This document shows, one piece after another, positions 15,887 to 24,460 of a DNA stretch of 64,000 bases. The stretch's first letter is position 1, and the number at the start of each line of letters is the position of its first letter. A program made the translations under genes and the position numbers. The notes under the pieces were generated by a model. That model worked only from the letters and a program-made list of their open reading frames with translations. It was not told where the DNA came from and ran no database searches. The stretch is taken from positions 1 to 64,000 of the forward strand of contig DASXVS010000040.1 of the NCBI GenBank assembly GCA_036504095.1. Reading direction: 5' to 3'. Source of the stretch: Armatimonadota bacterium (GTDB lineage Bacteria; Armatimonadota; DTGP01; JAKQQT01).

Positions 15887-17101
15887 ATGGGAACTATCAC
15901 AGCAAACGGACCGCTCACAGAACACGTCATATCGGATGACAAATCCGCGATCATGGGCACATACGGGCGCGTGCCCGTTGCTTTCGCGCGGGGCGAGGGG
16001 ATGCATCTGTGGGACGTTGAGGGCAACCGTTTCCTGGATATGGTGAGCGGCGGCCGCGCGGGCGGCGGACTGGGGCATTGCCACCCGAAACTCGTCGCGG
16101 CCATCCAGAAGCAGGCAGCAACGCTTTGCTACGTGAGCAACGACTATTACAGCCCCGTGCGGTCCGAGCTGGCGAAACGCCTCAGTGAAAAGACCCACGG
16201 CTACAAGGCGTTCTTTTGTAACAGCGGCGGCGAAGCCATTGAGGGCGCCATCAAGATAGCCCGGAAATGGGCGAAAAAGGCGAAGGGACCGGACGCTGTT
16301 GAGATTCTGACGGCCTACCAGTCGTTCCACGGCCGCACCTACGGGGCCATGAGCGCCACGGGCCAGGACAAGTACAAGGAGGGGTTCGAACCCATCGTGC
16401 CCGGCTTCCGGCATATGCGGTTCATGGACCGCCAGGTGGTCACGCAGAACATGCCTGACGATACGTGCGCTGTGATGCTCGAGACGGTCCAGGGCGAGAG
16501 CGGCGTGTACCCGGCGGGCAAGGAGTATCTTCAGGACGTACGCCGGCTGACCGCTCAGAAGAACGTACTCTTGATCCTCGATGAAGTTCAGGCGGGCTTT
16601 GGGCGATGCGGAAGCTTCTGGGCTTACGAGCAGGCGGAGGTTCAGCCGGACATCGTGACGCTGGCGAAATCGCTTGGCGGCGGACTGCCGATGGGCGTCT
16701 TCATGGCTCGGCCGGACGTGGCGGAAGTCCTGGGACCCGGAACGCATGGGAGCACGTTCGGCGGCAACCCATTGGCGTCCGCGGCGGCATTGGCCGCGCT
16801 GGATGTGCTGGACGAAGAGAATCTGGTCCAGAATGCGAAGGAAATGGGCGACTATTTCCGGCACAGCCTGGCCGGCCTCAAGCGGGAGGGCAAGCCGGTC
16901 AAGGAAGTCCGCGGTATGGGCCTGATGATAGGCGTTGAGCTGGTCGGCGTGAGCGCCACGCAGGTTCAAAAGAAGTGCCATGAGGCCGGGCTTTTGATCC
17001 ATACGGTCGGCGAGAACATACTGCGGATCCTGCCGGCGCTCATTGTGAAGAAAGAGCATATCGATGAGGCGGTGGGTATCATCGCTTCGTCGCTGGATTA
17101 G
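15887..17101 (+). CDS. argD: Acetylornithine aminotransferase
   Basis: A 404-residue class-III PLP aminotransferase that converts N-acetylglutamate semialdehyde to N-acetylornithine. Seen are FCNSGGEAIEGAIKIARKW (substrate and cofactor region), SFHGRTYGAMSATGQ, ILDEVQAGFGRCGSFWAYE (cofactor aspartate) and LAKSLGGGLPMG with the PLP lysine, followed by HGSTFGGNPLASAAAL. AAGGGA precedes the ATG by six bases. It sits between the mutM pair and the carbamoyltransferase fusion, all on one strand. Related enzymes act on ornithine or GABA, but the context favours argD. Confidence 0.9.
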   Translation: MGTITANGPLTEHVISDDKSAIMGTYGRVPVAFARGEGMHLWDVEGNRFLDMVSGGRAGGGLGHCHPKLVAAIQKQAATLCYVSNDYYSPVRSELAKRLSEKTHGYKAFFCNSGGEAIEGAIKIARKWAKKAKGPDAVEILTAYQSFHGRTYGAMSATGQDKYKEGFEPIVPGFRHMRFMDRQVVTQNMPDDTCAVMLETVQGESGVYPAGKEYLQDVRRLTAQKNVLLILDEVQAGFGRCGSFWAYEQAEVQPDIVTLAKSLGGGLPMGVFMARPDVAEVLGPGTHGSTFGGNPLASAAALAALDVLDEENLVQNAKEMGDYFRHSLAGLKREGKPVKEVRGMGLMIGVELVGVSATQVQKKCHEAGLLIHTVGENILRILPALIVKKEHIDEAVGIIASSLD

Positions 17102-17114
17102 GATACGGATCGTT

Positions 17115-17170
17115 GTAGTGCAGCCGCCCTCGGCTGTGGGTATCGGTCACAGCCGGGGCGGCTGTGCTAC
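17115..17170. repeat. Hairpin-forming repeat between argD and argF
   Basis: The left arm 17115-17138 (containing CAGCCGCCCTCGGCTGTG) and right arm 17148-17170 (containing CACAGCCGGGGCGGCTG) pair over about 20 positions with two mismatches and one bulge. The nine-base loop is GGTATCGGT. The right arm ends just before the AGGAGA ribosome site of the fusion gene. It could act as a processing or attenuation hairpin, or simply be another member of the intergenic palindromes. Confidence 0.7.
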
Positions 17171-17187
17171 ACAGGAGAGACACGAAT

Positions 17188-19158
17188 ATGTGGGAGAAAT
17201 TGACGGAGCGGTCGCGCCGGATTCACTACAAGGCGCAGGAAGAAGCGCACCGGTACGGCCACCCGAGTGTCGGGACGGAACACCTGCTGCTGGGCATCCT
17301 GGATGAGCCGGATTGCATGGCGGCGCGGGTTCTGGCCACCCTGGCCGGCGGCCTGGAGGCGGTACGGGTCCAGACGGTAGCCAGCATGCCGGTGGGCGCG
17401 GCGGCGCCGCACGCGCATCTTGGCTTTGCCCGGTCCGCCCGCCGCGCGATGGAACTGGCCCAGGAAGAGGCCATGCTGGAGACGGTCGATCACATTGCCA
17501 GCGGCCATCTGCTTCTGGGTGTCATACGCTGCCACGACGGCGGCGCTGCACAGGTCCTGTCCCGCTGCGGAGTCCACGTGAATGCAGTCCGGGAGGAGAT
17601 CCGGGCGGAGGCCCGTGGCGACAACGGATCGCCGGCCGGTGAAGACGCCCGGGTTCCCGAGCACACCTCTCCGAAAGCGCTGCCGCCGCTTGTGCGGTCC
17701 GCCATCGGCCGATCCTGGGACCATATGTCATACCGGGCCCGGTCGGCGGTGGAAGCCGGCATGACGGCCGCCGCATCGCGCGGGGAAACGCTGGTGACGC
17801 CGGAGCACCTCTTGTTGGGCATCGTGCAGGACGACGAAGGCGCCGCGGCGCGCGCGCTGGCACAGTTCGACGTATCCATTGTCGCCATTCGTACAAAACT
17901 GAACGCGATGCTCCCGCGAACGGGTGACCCGCGTCCGGTGGACCGCGAGATGGAACTGCGGAACACCACGGCGGAGGCGATCGCGCAGGGCGAATTGGCC
18001 GCCAGGGATTCAGGCGACGGTCAGATCACCACTCTCCGGCTGTTGCTGGGCATTGTTTCACGCCACGAGAATCCGGCCGCTGCTCTGTTGATGGAGGAGG
18101 GGATCACGCTGGCCGCGCTGAGATCCGTCTCCGAGGACCTGCATAAGGACCGAGGCCGCGAGCGCGCGGTGAACCCCGCCGAGCTTGCCGGGCTGACCCT
18201 GTCACAGTTGATCGTCCGCAGCCGCATGAAGGGGGCGAACGTGCTGCGTATCTCGGATCTCTATCCGGCGGACGTAGCGACGGTTTTTGCGGTAGCGGAG
18301 CGCCTGAAATCCCGGCGCCAGCGAGGGGGCTACGGAGATGATACTTCGACGATGCTCGCCGGAAAGACCCTGGCGCTCGTATTCCAGAAGCCTTCCCTCC
18401 GGACACGCGTGACGTTTGAAATCGCGATGACACAGTTGGGCGGGCATGCGATCCACCTCGGCCCGGACGAGATCGGCGTTGGAGAGCGTGAGGCGCCGGC
18501 GGACGTGGCACGGAACCTGGAGCGCTGGGTCGACGGAATCGTCGCCCGGACGTTCAAGCACGAGATGATCGAGGCACTGGTCTTGAACGCGGGCGTCCCC
18601 GTGATCAATGGCCTGAGCGACCTGGAGCACCCGTGCCAGGCTTTGGCCGACCTGTTTACGATGCGCGAGCGGTACGGCGAACTGAAAGGCCTTACGCTGG
18701 CGTACGTTGGGGACAGCAACAACGTTGCCCGCTCGCTGATGGAGCTCGCCGCGCGCACCGGCGTGCATATGCGCGTCGCTTCGCCCGAGGGGTATCACTT
18801 CGAGCAGGAGTTCCTGGACGAGATGAAGGCGCTGGGCGCCGTCAACGGAGCGATCATCGAAGCGATGGTCGACCCGAAAGCGGCCGTGACAGGCGCGGAT
18901 GCGGTGTACACCGATGTGTGGGCAAGCATGGGCCAGGAAGCGGAGACGGCAATTCGCAAGAAGGCATTTGCCGGCTATCAACTCAATATGGAGCTGATGT
19001 CACATGCAAAGCCGACGGCGATCGTGCTGCACTGCCAGCCGGCGCACCGTGGTGAGGAGATCTCCTCCGAAGCGCTGGACTGCCCGAACAGCGCGGTCTT
19101 CGACCAGGCGGAGAACAGAATGCACGTACAGAAGGCGCTCCTGGCGCTGACGATGTAG
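17188..19158 (+). CDS. argF: ClpC-type N-repeat domains fused to ornithine carbamoyltransferase
   Basis: A 656-residue chain. Residues 1-320 hold four Clp-N repeats with GTEHLLLG (30s), ASGHLLLG (105-112), TPEHLLLG (204-211) and TTLRLLLG (281-288); the first repeat (LTERSRRI, then AQEEAHRYGH) closely resembles ClpC. Residues about 349-656 are a complete ornithine carbamoyltransferase: carbamoyl-phosphate site SLRTR at 403-407, HPCQALAD, GDSNNVARSL and the ornithine loop DVWASMGQE. The catalytic HCLP motif reads HCQP (615-618). The enzyme makes citrulline from ornithine. ATG 17188 has AGGAGA upstream, and no ribosome site marks an internal start near the OTC domain, so the fusion appears real. 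No AAA+ ATPase domain is present. The role of the Clp-N part is unknown; binding of arginine or phospho-arginine is my inference. Confidence 0.92.
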   Translation: MWEKLTERSRRIHYKAQEEAHRYGHPSVGTEHLLLGILDEPDCMAARVLATLAGGLEAVRVQTVASMPVGAAAPHAHLGFARSARRAMELAQEEAMLETVDHIASGHLLLGVIRCHDGGAAQVLSRCGVHVNAVREEIRAEARGDNGSPAGEDARVPEHTSPKALPPLVRSAIGRSWDHMSYRARSAVEAGMTAAASRGETLVTPEHLLLGIVQDDEGAAARALAQFDVSIVAIRTKLNAMLPRTGDPRPVDREMELRNTTAEAIAQGELAARDSGDGQITTLRLLLGIVSRHENPAAALLMEEGITLAALRSVSEDLHKDRGRERAVNPAELAGLTLSQLIVRSRMKGANVLRISDLYPADVATVFAVAERLKSRRQRGGYGDDTSTMLAGKTLALVFQKPSLRTRVTFEIAMTQLGGHAIHLGPDEIGVGEREAPADVARNLERWVDGIVARTFKHEMIEALVLNAGVPVINGLSDLEHPCQALADLFTMRERYGELKGLTLAYVGDSNNVARSLMELAARTGVHMRVASPEGYHFEQEFLDEMKALGAVNGAIIEAMVDPKAAVTGADAVYTDVWASMGQEAETAIRKKAFAGYQLNMELMSHAKPTAIVLHCQPAHRGEEISSEALDCPNSAVFDQAENRMHVQKALLALTM

Positions 19159-19170
19159 CGGTTCCCGGTT

Positions 19171-19222
19171 TCGAGTTCCGAGTTTCGAGTTTCGAGCACG
19201 GCACCCGGAACTCGGAACTCGA
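19171..19222. repeat. Inverted repeat of TCGAGTTCCGAG words between argF and the GNAT gene
   Basis: Arms 19171-19187 (TCGAGTTCCGAGTTTCG) and 19206-19222 (CGGAACTCGGAACTCGA) are complementary over 17 positions with one mismatch. A further TTTCGAG unit lies in the spacer. It fills most of the 83-base gap and ends 20 bases before the next start codon. Confidence 0.8.
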
Positions 19223-19241
19223 TTTGAGAAGGATTGGAAAA

Positions 19242-19739
19242 GTGGTTGTGTGCGAGGCGGATACTGATTCATTGACGCTGCGGGCGGCGACCGAAGACGA
19301 TTCAAGCGCCATCGAGGCCGTCACACGGGCGGCGTACGAACGGCGCGCCGAACGCGTGCCGCCGTATAAGGCATTGTCGGAGACGACCGAGGATGTGCTG
19401 CGTCATCTCGCTCGAGGTGGGGCGATCGTTGTCGAATTGAACGGCGCCGTGGTCGGCGCTGTTCGCCACCGTGAACAACGCCCCGGCGCCCTGCTGCTGT
19501 ACCGTCTCGCCGTTCACCCCGATCACCAGCGCCGCGGTATCGGCCGGCGGCTGATGGCGGCCGTGGAGGACGTTGCCCGAAGCGGCGGCTACGAGGAGGT
19601 TCACCTTCACGCACGGCACACGTGTCCCGATCTGATCGCGACCTACGAACGCCTGGGCTACAGCGAGGTGAACGACCCCACGGAGCCCGACTACAACCAC
19701 CCGGTCTATCTGCTGATGTCGAAGACTGTCACGCCGTAG
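19242..19739 (+). CDS. GNAT-family N-acetyltransferase in the arginine cluster
   Basis: A 165-residue acetyl-CoA-dependent acetyltransferase. The acetyl-CoA loop is VHPDHQRRGIGRRLM (Q/R-x-x-G-x-G/A), preceded by ALLLYRLAV. The C-terminal ATYERLGYSEVND is the usual last motif. The GTG at 19242 has AAGGA eight bases upstream; a TTG at 19224 is less likely. Its place between argF and argG makes an arginine-related role such as N-acetylglutamate synthesis conceivable. However, the sequence looks like a general small-substrate GNAT, so no substrate is assigned. Confidence 0.8.
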   Translation: MVVCEADTDSLTLRAATEDDSSAIEAVTRAAYERRAERVPPYKALSETTEDVLRHLARGGAIVVELNGAVVGAVRHREQRPGALLLYRLAVHPDHQRRGIGRRLMAAVEDVARSGGYEEVHLHARHTCPDLIATYERLGYSEVNDPTEPDYNHPVYLLMSKTVTP

Positions 19740-19809
19740 TCGGGTGAAGATGCCCGGGACAACGGCGTTGGGCATGAACGCCCGACTTACTGATTGTGAG
19801 GAGATTTCA

Positions 19810-21000
19810 ATGAACGAAGTTGTGCTGATCTATTCTGGAGGGCTCGATACCTCCGTATGCATCCCGATGATGAAGGAAGATTATGGGTTTGACCACATCA
19901 TCACCGTTACGGTTGACGTGGGACAGCCGGCGGAGGACATCGCGGTGGCGGCCGAAAAGGCCAGGAAAATGGGAACCGAGCATTACACCGTGAACGCGGC
20001 CGACGAATTCGCCGCCGATTACTGCTTCCCCGCGATACGCGCCAACGCCATGTATCAGGGCGGCTACCCGGTGTCCACCAGTATCGCGCGCCCTCTGATC
20101 GCACTCAAGGCTGTTGAGATCGCGCAGCAGAAGGGCGTTAAGGCGTTTGCGCACGGATGCACTGGCAAGGGCAACGATCAACTGCGCATCGAGTTCATTG
20201 TTCGCACCTTGCTCCCGGACGCGAGGATCATCGCTCCCATGCGCGAGAAGAACATGACTCGCACCGAGGAAATCGAGTACGCGAAGGTCAAGGGTGTTCC
20301 TATCGGGCAGAGCGCCGAGAAGATATGGTCCATCGATGAGAACGTCTGGGGACGGAGCATTGAGGGCGGGCGCCTCGAGGAACCGGATTTCGCTCCGCCG
20401 GAAGAGATCTTCGAATGGACGGTCAGTCCGCAATCGGCGCCGGAAAAGCCGACCGATGTTGTGATCGGTTTCAAGGACGGCAACCCGGTCTCCCTCGACG
20501 GGGTGAAGATGAATCCGCTGACTCTTATCCGCGCGGCCCACAAGCTGGCCGGCGCGAACGGTGTCGGACGCATCGACATCATGGAAGACCGGATGCTGGG
20601 CCTGAAGGTCCGCGAGAACTATGAGTGTCCGGCCCCGGCGCTCCTGTATCCCGCTCACGCCGCATTGGAGGCCCTGGTATTCACGAAGGAAGAGCGTGCC
20701 TTCAAACGGATGGTCGATGATAAATGGGCCGACCTGGCGTATGCCGGCCTGTGGCTTGATCCGCTTAAGGCGGACCTGGATGCCTTCATCGCCAAGACCC
20801 AGGAACGCGTATCGGGCGAGGTGATTCTGCGCTTGTACAAGGGAAGCGTGACGGTCATCGGCCGCCGGAGCCCGAACGCGCTGTACAGCGAGGACCTGGC
20901 GTCGTTCGACAGCAAAACGTGGGACCAGCGCGACGGAGAGGCGCTGTGCAAGGCGCACGGCGCACAGGCCCGCATGGCCTGGCAAATCGCAAGCAAGTGA
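19810..21000 (+). CDS. argG: Argininosuccinate synthase
   Basis: A 396-residue ATP-dependent ligase that joins citrulline and aspartate. The PP-loop is LIYSGGLDTSVCI at the N-terminus, followed by ARPLIALKAVEIAQQKG, AHGCTGKGNDQLRIE and IGQSAEKIWSIDENVWG, all hallmarks of ArgG. Length is normal. GAGGAGA lies seven bases before the ATG at 19810; an upstream ATG is out of context because its residues are not conserved. An 11-bp hairpin follows the stop. Confidence 0.96.
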   Translation: MNEVVLIYSGGLDTSVCIPMMKEDYGFDHIITVTVDVGQPAEDIAVAAEKARKMGTEHYTVNAADEFAADYCFPAIRANAMYQGGYPVSTSIARPLIALKAVEIAQQKGVKAFAHGCTGKGNDQLRIEFIVRTLLPDARIIAPMREKNMTRTEEIEYAKVKGVPIGQSAEKIWSIDENVWGRSIEGGRLEEPDFAPPEEIFEWTVSPQSAPEKPTDVVIGFKDGNPVSLDGVKMNPLTLIRAAHKLAGANGVGRIDIMEDRMLGLKVRENYECPAPALLYPAHAALEALVFTKEERAFKRMVDDKWADLAYAGLWLDPLKADLDAFIAKTQERVSGEVILRLYKGSVTVIGRRSPNALYSEDLASFDSKTWDQRDGEALCKAHGAQARMAWQIASK

Positions 21001-21009
21001 GCATCCCTT

Positions 21010-21043
21010 CAGCGCTCCGGAACGCAATCGTCCCGGAGCGCTG
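21010..21043 (+). terminator. Perfect hairpin after argG, possible intrinsic terminator or processing stem
   Basis: CAGCGCTCCGG (21010-21020) pairs perfectly with CCGGAGCGCTG (21033-21043) over 11 bp with a 12-base loop. No T-run follows, so it may stabilise the 3' end or pause transcription without terminating it. Confidence 0.6.
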
Positions 21044-21061
21044 ACTCACGCGGAGGCCCCC

Positions 21062-22999
21062 ATGAACCGCATGCGTACGCGCTTAACAGTGTCTCTCTAT
21101 GCCGTTGGCTGCCTGTCCGGCGCGGCCTTCGCCGGGGTTCCAGGTGCCGCTCCGCTGCTGGCCACTGTGGTCAGGGCGGCCAACTCCGGAACGCCCCAAA
21201 CGGTTACCGGGGTGACGGTGGGCAATAAGACGCTCGGCTGGATCCCTGGCGCGGAAGGCCTCACCATTCGCAAGTTCTTTCAGCCGGACCCCTGGAAGGC
21301 CGCCACGCTGGAACCACCGTTCACCAACGGCGCTTCACTCGCGGTATTCCATACGTGGCACGCTCCGGAATCGGACGGCGACCACATTCACCCGCTCCTC
21401 AAGTCGGCGGCGGGCCTGAAGATCGGTCCCGAGATCGGTGAACGGGATACCCAGGGCTACCGCATCACTCACCATGACCTTTCCATACGCATCACCCCCC
21501 AGGCGAAGCGCGCCGATATCCGTGACTCGTTCACGATCGTGCCACTGAAGAACCCGCAACGGATCGCGTTTCTCCGGATATCGTCCGATTTCAAAGTCGC
21601 GTCGCTGCGTTCGGCCGGGAAAGCGATACCGTTCAGACAGGCTGGGGGCATTATCGCGGTTCCGGTGCCGAAGGGAAAGTCGGTCACGTTGGCAATGGCG
21701 TATTCCGGCGTGGTTGCCCACAAGATGATGAGTTCCATTACGCCCGACCTGGCCGTGTTGAGCGCGTATTACTATCCCACCCTCGGTCGTTTGCCGTCGA
21801 CGGCGGATGTCACAGCCGTTGTGCCCCGGGGCTGGTCGGTCGTGACACAGGGCGAGTTGGTACGGAGCGCATCGGACGCGAAGTCGGCGACTTTCACGTT
21901 CCACAACCCTCTGCCTGTGAACTACTTCACGCTGGATGCCGCACCCTATCAGATTACCCGGCGGCAGGTTGCCGGTCACACGCTGTACGCCTACCTTCTC
22001 AAATCACGCCCCGGATTCGCGGATTCCCTTCTCGATTCCGTCGCGCAGGCGCTTCCATACTTCGAGAAACGGTTCGGGCCGTATCCGTATACCCGCTACA
22101 GCGTTGTGGATGGCGGTGCGATCATGGGCTTCGTGGCGCTCGAAGGATACAGCATGGCGTCCTACGGCACTCTGACGCTTACCCCGAACGTCCTGGCGCA
22201 CGAGCTTGCCCATACGTGGTGGGGCGGCGTCGTCCCGAACACATATCTGCGTTCGTGGTGGAACGAGTCGTTCGCACGTTATTCGGACGAGGCGTTTTCC
22301 CGCATGCGCAACAATATTACCGAGCGCCACCCGACCGATCGCCCATGGTGGCCGCCGCTGCACGCGGTTGAGGCCGACTCGCTGCGCACCGCACGCGATG
22401 AGAGTTCGGTGAACGCGATCGCCTACGAGAAAGGGCGCGTGGTGCTTCGCCTGCTTGAGGATCAGGTGACGCAGCCGGCGTTCGACAAGTGCATTCGGGA
22501 GTTCGTGAAAGAGCGGCGCTCCGGGCTGGACACCGACTGGCCCGATTTCCAGCGCGCTGTGGAGCGGGTCACCGGAAGGAAATGGGGCTGGTTTTTCGAC
22601 CAGTGGGTGAATCGTAAGGGGTGGCCCCGGATTGAGTTCTCGAACGTCCGGGCCCGGTTGAACGAAGATGGGCAGTGGGAGGTGTCAGGTCGCGTTTCGC
22701 AGCCGTTGGACGTGTACATGTGCGAGGTCAAACTGCGGATGTCGGGCGCGTTCGACAAGAATGGAACGAAGACCGATTCGGCTTTCCCCATGCCGGACGC
22801 GTCGCTGGTATTGACTGACAATGACCGCCCATTCCAGTTCACGATGGACCATCTCCCGCAGAAGCTCCAACTCGATCCCGACCTCGACGTGCCGCGCTGT
22901 ATGGGCGTGGACGACATTGCATTGTTCGATAAGTTCGGCAACACCGTGATGCAGCACAGTCGCGAGGAAGCCGAGCCCTCGCCGTTTGGAGGAATGTGA
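21062..22999 (+). CDS. Secreted M1-family (gluzincin) aminopeptidase
   Basis: A 645-residue protein with a signal peptide ending near CLSGAAFA. The metallopeptidase core shows HELAHTWWGGVVP (HExxH, zinc and catalytic Glu) and NESFARYSDEAF, which supplies the third zinc ligand. MGFVALEGYS takes the place of the substrate-binding GAMEN segment. The C-terminal 130 residues form a beta-sandwich-like part. It probably trims N-terminal residues from exported peptides. GGAGG precedes the ATG. It is inserted between argG and argH, with its stop one base from the argH start, so it appears to be part of that transcript. Confidence 0.85.
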   Translation: MNRMRTRLTVSLYAVGCLSGAAFAGVPGAAPLLATVVRAANSGTPQTVTGVTVGNKTLGWIPGAEGLTIRKFFQPDPWKAATLEPPFTNGASLAVFHTWHAPESDGDHIHPLLKSAAGLKIGPEIGERDTQGYRITHHDLSIRITPQAKRADIRDSFTIVPLKNPQRIAFLRISSDFKVASLRSAGKAIPFRQAGGIIAVPVPKGKSVTLAMAYSGVVAHKMMSSITPDLAVLSAYYYPTLGRLPSTADVTAVVPRGWSVVTQGELVRSASDAKSATFTFHNPLPVNYFTLDAAPYQITRRQVAGHTLYAYLLKSRPGFADSLLDSVAQALPYFEKRFGPYPYTRYSVVDGGAIMGFVALEGYSMASYGTLTLTPNVLAHELAHTWWGGVVPNTYLRSWWNESFARYSDEAFSRMRNNITERHPTDRPWWPPLHAVEADSLRTARDESSVNAIAYEKGRVVLRLLEDQVTQPAFDKCIREFVKERRSGLDTDWPDFQRAVERVTGRKWGWFFDQWVNRKGWPRIEFSNVRARLNEDGQWEVSGRVSQPLDVYMCEVKLRMSGAFDKNGTKTDSAFPMPDASLVLTDNDRPFQFTMDHLPQKLQLDPDLDVPRCMGVDDIALFDKFGNTVMQHSREEAEPSPFGGM

Positions 23000-23000
23000 T

Positions 23001-24413
23001 ATGGCCCAGCAGATGTGGGGTGGCAGATTCGAGGGTCAATCCGATCCTCTGGCGCGGGAGTATGGAGACAGCCTGACGTTTGACAGGCGCCTCACGATGT
23101 ACGATCTCAATGGGAGCATCGCGCACGCGAATATGCTGGCGGCGCAGGGCCTGCTGGATGCGCGTGAGTTGGGTGAGATGGTGGAAGGCCTGGGCCGCAT
23201 CGGGGTGGAGTTCGCCGACGGGCAGTTCCCCCGTCGCGGCGCAGAGGACATCCACTCCGCCGTGGAGTCGCGCCTGCAGGAACTGATCGGCGCGTCCGCC
23301 GGCAAACTGCACACCGCCCGCAGCCGCAACGACCAGGTGGCGACCGACCTGCACCTCTTCGTCCTGGATTGGGGCACGCGAATCGGCCACGCAATCCGGG
23401 GACTGCAGAAAGCCATCGTGGAGATCGCGGCCGAGCACGTCGAGACGGTGATGCCCGGCTTCACCCATCTCCAGCCTGCGCAGCCCGTAACCCTGGCGCA
23501 CCACCTGCTGGCCTATTTCTGGATGCTCGAGCGTGACGCCGGTCGCCTGACGGACGCCTTGAACCGTTCGGCGATGTGTCCCCTCGGCGCCGCCGCACTC
23601 GCGGGCACCGCGTTCCCCGTTGACCGCTATGCAACCGCAGAGGAACTTGGGTTCGACGCGCCGTACCCGAACAGCATGGACGCCGTGAGCGATCGTGATT
23701 TCGCCATCGAGTTCCTTTCCTTCGCGGCGGTCTGTATCGCGCACATGTCGCGGCTGTGCGAGGAATTGATCCTTTGGAGCACGCCGCAATACGGATTTGT
23801 GGAGCTGAACGACGCGTACGCCACCGGCAGCAGTATCATGCCGCAAAAGAAGAACCCGGACCTGTGCGAACTCATTCGCGGCAAGTCGGGCCGGGTGTTC
23901 GGAAACCTGCAGGCGATCCTCGTAGTGCTCAAGGGTACACCGCTGGCGTACAATAAGGACTTCCAGGAAGACAAGGAAGCGTTGTTCGATTCCGTGGACA
24001 CGCTGTACCCGGCGATTGTCCTGATGGAATCGATATTGCGTTCAGCGGCTTGGAACACCGATCGACTGCGCGCCGCGGCAGCCGCGGGGTTCTCGGTGGC
24101 CACCGACCTGGCGGATCACCTCGCCATGCAGGGGCTGCCGTTCCGGCAGGCGCACGAAGTCGTCGGCAAGATAGTTCGCCAGTGCATTGAGCGAAATGCG
24201 GCTCTGGAATCGATGAGCAATTCGGACCTCAAGGCATTCTCTCCGTATTTCGCGGCTGACTATGTTGTGCCAACCGTGGAACAGAGCATCGCCTCCCGAA
24301 GCTCGTACGGAGGCACGGCGCCGGCGGCGGTGAGGGCGCAATTGGAAGAGGCGAGCGCTATCCTGGCGGCGGCTGAGGAGATTCACGAAGAGGACGGTGG
24401 CGAAAACGCCTGA
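23001..24413 (+). CDS. argH: Argininosuccinate lyase
   Basis: A 470-residue fumarase-superfamily enzyme that splits argininosuccinate into arginine and fumarate. It starts MAQQMWGGRFEG; other landmarks are HTARSRNDQVATDLHLF, MPGFTHLQPAQPVTLAHH and the signature loop GSSIMPQKKNPD with its catalytic serine. GGAGG lies eight bases upstream of the ATG, inside the end of the preceding peptidase gene. This is the last recognisable gene of the arginine cluster; argC and argJ are not in the window. Confidence 0.96.
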   Translation: MAQQMWGGRFEGQSDPLAREYGDSLTFDRRLTMYDLNGSIAHANMLAAQGLLDARELGEMVEGLGRIGVEFADGQFPRRGAEDIHSAVESRLQELIGASAGKLHTARSRNDQVATDLHLFVLDWGTRIGHAIRGLQKAIVEIAAEHVETVMPGFTHLQPAQPVTLAHHLLAYFWMLERDAGRLTDALNRSAMCPLGAAALAGTAFPVDRYATAEELGFDAPYPNSMDAVSDRDFAIEFLSFAAVCIAHMSRLCEELILWSTPQYGFVELNDAYATGSSIMPQKKNPDLCELIRGKSGRVFGNLQAILVVLKGTPLAYNKDFQEDKEALFDSVDTLYPAIVLMESILRSAAWNTDRLRAAAAAGFSVATDLADHLAMQGLPFRQAHEVVGKIVRQCIERNAALESMSNSDLKAFSPYFAADYVVPTVEQSIASRSSYGGTAPAAVRAQLEEASAILAAAEEIHEEDGGENA

Positions 24414-24460
24414 TTCAGGTCGAATTCTCGGCGCGTCGAACAAAGGGGTTGACGGTTCGG

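Noticed and set aside
16381-16396. GGGGTTCGAACCCAT, resembling a tRNA T-arm
   Set aside because: It lies inside argD in a conserved coding segment and no acceptor or anticodon arm surrounds it.
18226-19158. Separate argF gene starting at the internal ATG (MKGANVLRI)
   Set aside because: No ribosome site precedes this ATG, and the frame is continuous with good coding character on both sides, so a fusion is the simpler reading.
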